From NCBI RefSeq assembly GCF_901933205.1, contig NC_044574.1:48889609-48953608 (forward strand): DNA of 64,000 nucleotides, read 5' to 3'. Position 1 is the stretch's first letter; every line of letters starts with the position of its first letter. Source of the stretch: Camarhynchus parvulus. Its lineage: Eukaryota; Chordata; Aves; Passeriformes; Thraupidae. The position numbers were made by a program, and so were the translations under genes. This document shows positions 61,380-64,000 of the stretch, piece by piece. The notes under the pieces are model-generated. The model had not been told where the DNA came from. It was given only the letters and a program-made list of their open reading frames with translations, and searched no databases.

Positions 61380-61594
61380 ACCTTTTTGTGAGTAAAACAC
61401 CCTCTGGTTTTGCATACTCTTGGCATTAATATTGTGGTTGTTATTGTGCATTTCTTATTCCGTTGCTTTGTGTTTTCAGTAAATTGTTATCTCAACCCAT
61501 AGGTTTTGCTTTTCTCCCTCCCTTACCTACAGGGGTGGAGTAAGATGAGTGGGTTATTTGTAGTTTAATTTCCTGCTGGTATTATATCACCACA
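61380..61594 (+). mobile_element. Avian ERV LTR, 3' portion (probably solo LTR)
   Basis: TTATTGTGCATTTCTTATT, then AAATTGTTATCTCAACCC (61481-61498), GGTTTTGCTTTTCTCCCTCC, a G-rich GGGGTGGAGTAAGATGAGTG and a final CTGCTGG...CACCACA are the ordered words of the 3' end of a common avian LTR class that I associate with ERVL-type elements. The end at 61593-61594 is the canonical CA. The 5' edge is not resolved; the LTR may begin anywhere after about 61125. No internal retroviral genes and no second LTR are visible, so it is most likely a decayed solo LTR. No target-site duplication was identified. Confidence 0.8.
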
Positions 61595-62299
61595 GTGAGC
61601 AAAAGCTGAAGGACCAAGAGTAACACCAGTAGCTAGAAAAATAGTGAGTTTTAGATAGAGAAACATTTTTCATTATTTCCAGCTTTTCTCTCATTCTGCT
61701 GCTCCTTCTGGGCTATGGCAATAAGGACCAGTTTGATTTCTGATATTCACAATCAGGGAGCATTTGCACAGGAAGGAGCACGAGCCTTTGGTTTTTTTTT
61801 TTGCAATGAACACATACAGACAGACAGGTTCAGAAATTGCTTTCACCATTTGCTCACCCAGCAGGCTGCTGTGCCACTTGGACCTGATGGACATGGGGCT
61901 TTTCAGCCCCACAACACTACTCCTATGTAGCTGTTTGTGCTTAGTACAGAGGTGTTTTCTAACAGGCCTGCTTTTCTTAGCCATTTTTCTGAAATAAAGG
62001 TGGTTTGGGATTTTTCTGCCTTTCTTTAGTACACACAGCTGCAGCATTTAGTGTTTGTATGGGCTATGTAGGCTGCAATCATGCCAAAAAGTCCCACTCT
62101 AGACCCAGACCCTGAGCATCCACTAATCCTCTTACCAAAGTTAATATCCCCTGTACTTCCATGATAAGCAAGACTGAATAGAAATTCTCAGTCTGCTTTA
62201 TATCTTGAAGTTCAGGACAGAAATTAACATACATGTATAATGAGCTGTACTTAATATAATAACAATATTGTTTTTAACTAAAAAAATGTCTGTGCCATT
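61595..62299. other. Non-coding stretch, nothing recognised
   Basis: Unique-looking sequence with a 10-T run at about 61793-61802. A 118-codon minus frame (61691-62047) shows no domain. Confidence 0.5.
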
Positions 62300-62600
62300 T
62301 TCCTCCCATAATGGTATCTCCATTTAGCTCTGCTTTTAACTTCCCATGGAGGCAGACATCCTTTGATGCTAATTCATGAACGCTCAGTGAATTCCCGTCA
62401 CTCCTAATCCCTCAGCCTCTCATTCTTTATAAAATGTCTTAATGCCTTCAACAAGGCCCATTAGCACTGGAAACATGGGTTTCCTTGGCCCCCAGCTGAA
62501 TTAAAAGGAAGCAAAAGTGAGGGCCTGTTTATAGGATAATCTTGTCCACCATCTAATCCTCTTTCATTTGGGTTTACTTCCTATTGGGTTTTTTTACCTC
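62300..62600. promoter_or_regulatory. Enhancer-like block (composition only)
   Basis: Contains GATGCTAATTCATGAACG, CACTCCTAATCCC, CTTAATGCC, GCCCATTAGCAC, TGAATTAAAAGG, ATAATCTTG and TCTAATCC words: repeated TAATCC/TAAT homeodomain cores (PITX/OTX-like) in sequence with only a couple of CpGs and no long frames. This looks like developmental regulatory DNA, but conservation was not testable. Confidence 0.3.
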
Positions 62601-63445
62601 TTAAATAATTGCATTCTGGCCCCAGCCATTCAGAGCACATTTCTCTGACTCAGCCTGACACCTGTAATGCCACCCCCTGGCACTGTTCAGGCTTTCCAGT
62701 CAGTACCCATCGCTGCTGCTGGTCCTCGTGCAAGCAGGTAGAAGCAGCACCTCACTGTTATGGGAGGGAAAGCTGCTCATCTGCCAAGCTGGATTACTTC
62801 CAACACAAATGCAGCCTTTCTTCCCATTTCTTACTGTACTTTCTCTTTGGTCTAGGCTTGTACAAGGGATTTTTAATTGCTAAATGTTCAATGTTAAGTG
62901 CAGTTTATAAGCAGCTCTTGTGTTCCAAGTAGGAATAAAATGATACAGTGTTAACTTTTTTCAGTTGAACAAGGGAAAATTCAGCTATGATGCCAATTCA
63001 CACACTACCAGTTAGAAAAAAATGGTTTTAAATGAACTTTGAAAGTCAGAGCTGGCATGTAAAAATCAGCCTTTCCTTCCAAATATAAAGCAAACAGAAC
63101 TAAGCCAGACTATCAGACTTTGTGTACTAAGTACATAGTTCTTATTCTGTAAAACATCATTATGTTCAGTCAAGACAGGAATTTATAAGTGCTTACAGTT
63201 GCAGTTGTGGACCCTCTTAAATGTCTAGTCTGGTGCTCATTAATCAGCACTGATTGCTCTTACTTTTAAGGAAAAAAACCCCCAACAACCTCTCTCATCT
63301 GCTGAGAGTTGTGGTAACTCATAGATTTCAAGGGCAGAATGGACAACTGACTTGTTTATCCTATTCCATTAATCAAGGACCATTATACTTTTCTAATTTC
63401 CTACTCTTCTCGTGGTTTTGTTGAGCAGTTAATTATCCTTAGTTT
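62601..63445. other. Non-coding stretch, nothing recognised
   Basis: Unique-looking sequence with a small A/C run at 63271-63288. A 107-codon plus frame at 62609-62932 has many cysteines but no domain spacing. Confidence 0.5.
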
Positions 63446-63509
63446 AAAAAAAAACCAACCAAAAGCAACAAACCAAACAAACCCACAATTACAAACAAAC
63501 AAAACATAA
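63446..63509. repeat. A/C-rich low-complexity tract
   Basis: A run of nine A bases, then CCAACC, CAACAAACCAAACAAACCC and ACAAACAAACAAAACATAAA. It directly precedes an AT-rich tract; together they could be the decayed tail of a retroposon with no recognisable body. Confidence 0.85.
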
Positions 63510-63596
63510 ATAGGTATTTATATAATAAATAAATTTTATATAATTTATATATAATTCTATATCATTATATATTAAAATATTATATAATTTATAATG
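63510..63596. repeat. AT-rich low-complexity tract
   Basis: Nearly pure A/T with TATATAATTTATATATAATT and TATTATATAATTTATAAT words, several of them locally self-complementary. Low-complexity DNA prone to unpairing; no specific function is implied. Confidence 0.9.
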
Positions 63597-64000
63597 TCTG
63601 GCTTTGGCATCAAGATGTTTTTTCCTATTACACCTTTTTTTACTGGTATCCAATCCTCTTGGTGAAGATTCACATGAGTCCATTCCTATTCTGTGTCAGG
63701 AGAATGTGCAGCAGCCATTGTACCATGACAGTCATTATACCACTGGGATAATGTCATTTTGATTGCATTTGTCCTTTGTTAGAAAACCTTTGTTTTAGCA
63801 CAGGATGGTCAGATACAGGTTCTCTGTGCTGCAAAACAGAATTGTGTGTCTCCACAGTGGATTATCCAGCACTAGAGTCACACTTGCTGAGGTAGCAGTC
63901 TCCCTCTATGCTCTTCATCAAAAACCTTGGCTTCTAAAGCTGATGGAAGAAATCCTGGTCCAAAGGATCTAGGCAGAGGGAATCCAACTGGATTTTTAAT
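63597..64000. other. Non-coding stretch, nothing recognised
   Basis: Unique-looking sequence to the window edge; no gene or repeat recognised. Confidence 0.55.

Noticed and set aside
63189..63210. AAGTGCTTACAGTTGCAG resembling the miR-17 family
   Set aside because: The seed region is only partly matched and the 3' side does not fold back to give the expected hairpin arm.
1..64000. CRISPR array, prokaryotic operons, phage or plasmid features
   Set aside because: No regularly spaced repeats, ribosome-binding sites or dense coding; the SINE, CR1 and LTR remains show a vertebrate (bird) genome.

Overview
The window reads as non-coding nuclear DNA from a songbird (order Passeriformes). The best evidence is a decayed tRNA-derived SINE at 17424-17556. 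It has a Pol III box A and box B head and a CR1-type tail, the arrangement of the passerine family TguSINE1. Avian CR1 LINE pieces at 59521-60008, 60020-60270 and 61064-61124, and the end of an avian ERV LTR at about 61380-61594, agree with this. CpG is scarce outside a few patches, AT content is moderately high, and there is no sign of bacterial gene packing, operons or ribosome-binding sites.

I find no protein-coding gene or exon that I can defend. The open frames are short (longest 178 codons), overlap one another on both strands, lack recognisable domains, and look like chance or GC-rich artefacts. The one frame with real ancestry is the broken CR1 ORF2 remnant on the minus strand near 59.7-60.0 kb. 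I see no tRNA, rRNA or recognisable microRNA gene, and no CRISPR array. The window may be a gene desert or lie inside a very long intron; the sequence alone cannot separate these.

Layout: 0-17 kb is unique non-coding DNA with a GC/CpG patch at 0.8-1.2 kb, a T/G-rich tract at 4.6 kb and two enhancer-like stretches (11.1 and 14.2-14.4 kb). 17.4-18.3 kb holds the SINE and an older CR1-like fossil. 18-38 kb is unique sequence with enhancer-like blocks at 21.2-21.6, 22.5-22.8, 33.8-34.1, 35.1-35.7 and 36.2-36.6 kb, rich in TAATTA/ATTA, SOX-like and TGATTA-type words. 38.7-38.9 kb has a TATA box followed by a 32-codon hydrophobic open frame of unknown meaning. 43.9-44.4 and 55.2-56.1 kb are CpG/GC-elevated patches. 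53.8-54.1 and 62.3-62.6 kb are further enhancer-like blocks. 59.5-61.6 kb is the only real transposon cluster. The right edge is A/C-rich then AT-rich simple sequence.

No new multi-gene system is visible. The more interesting signals are regulatory-looking: helically spaced repeats, inverted SOX-like sites, an 18-bp E-box palindrome, and a small CR1 piece just upstream of an LTR. The 'enhancer-like' calls rest on base composition and motif content only, because conservation could not be tested.
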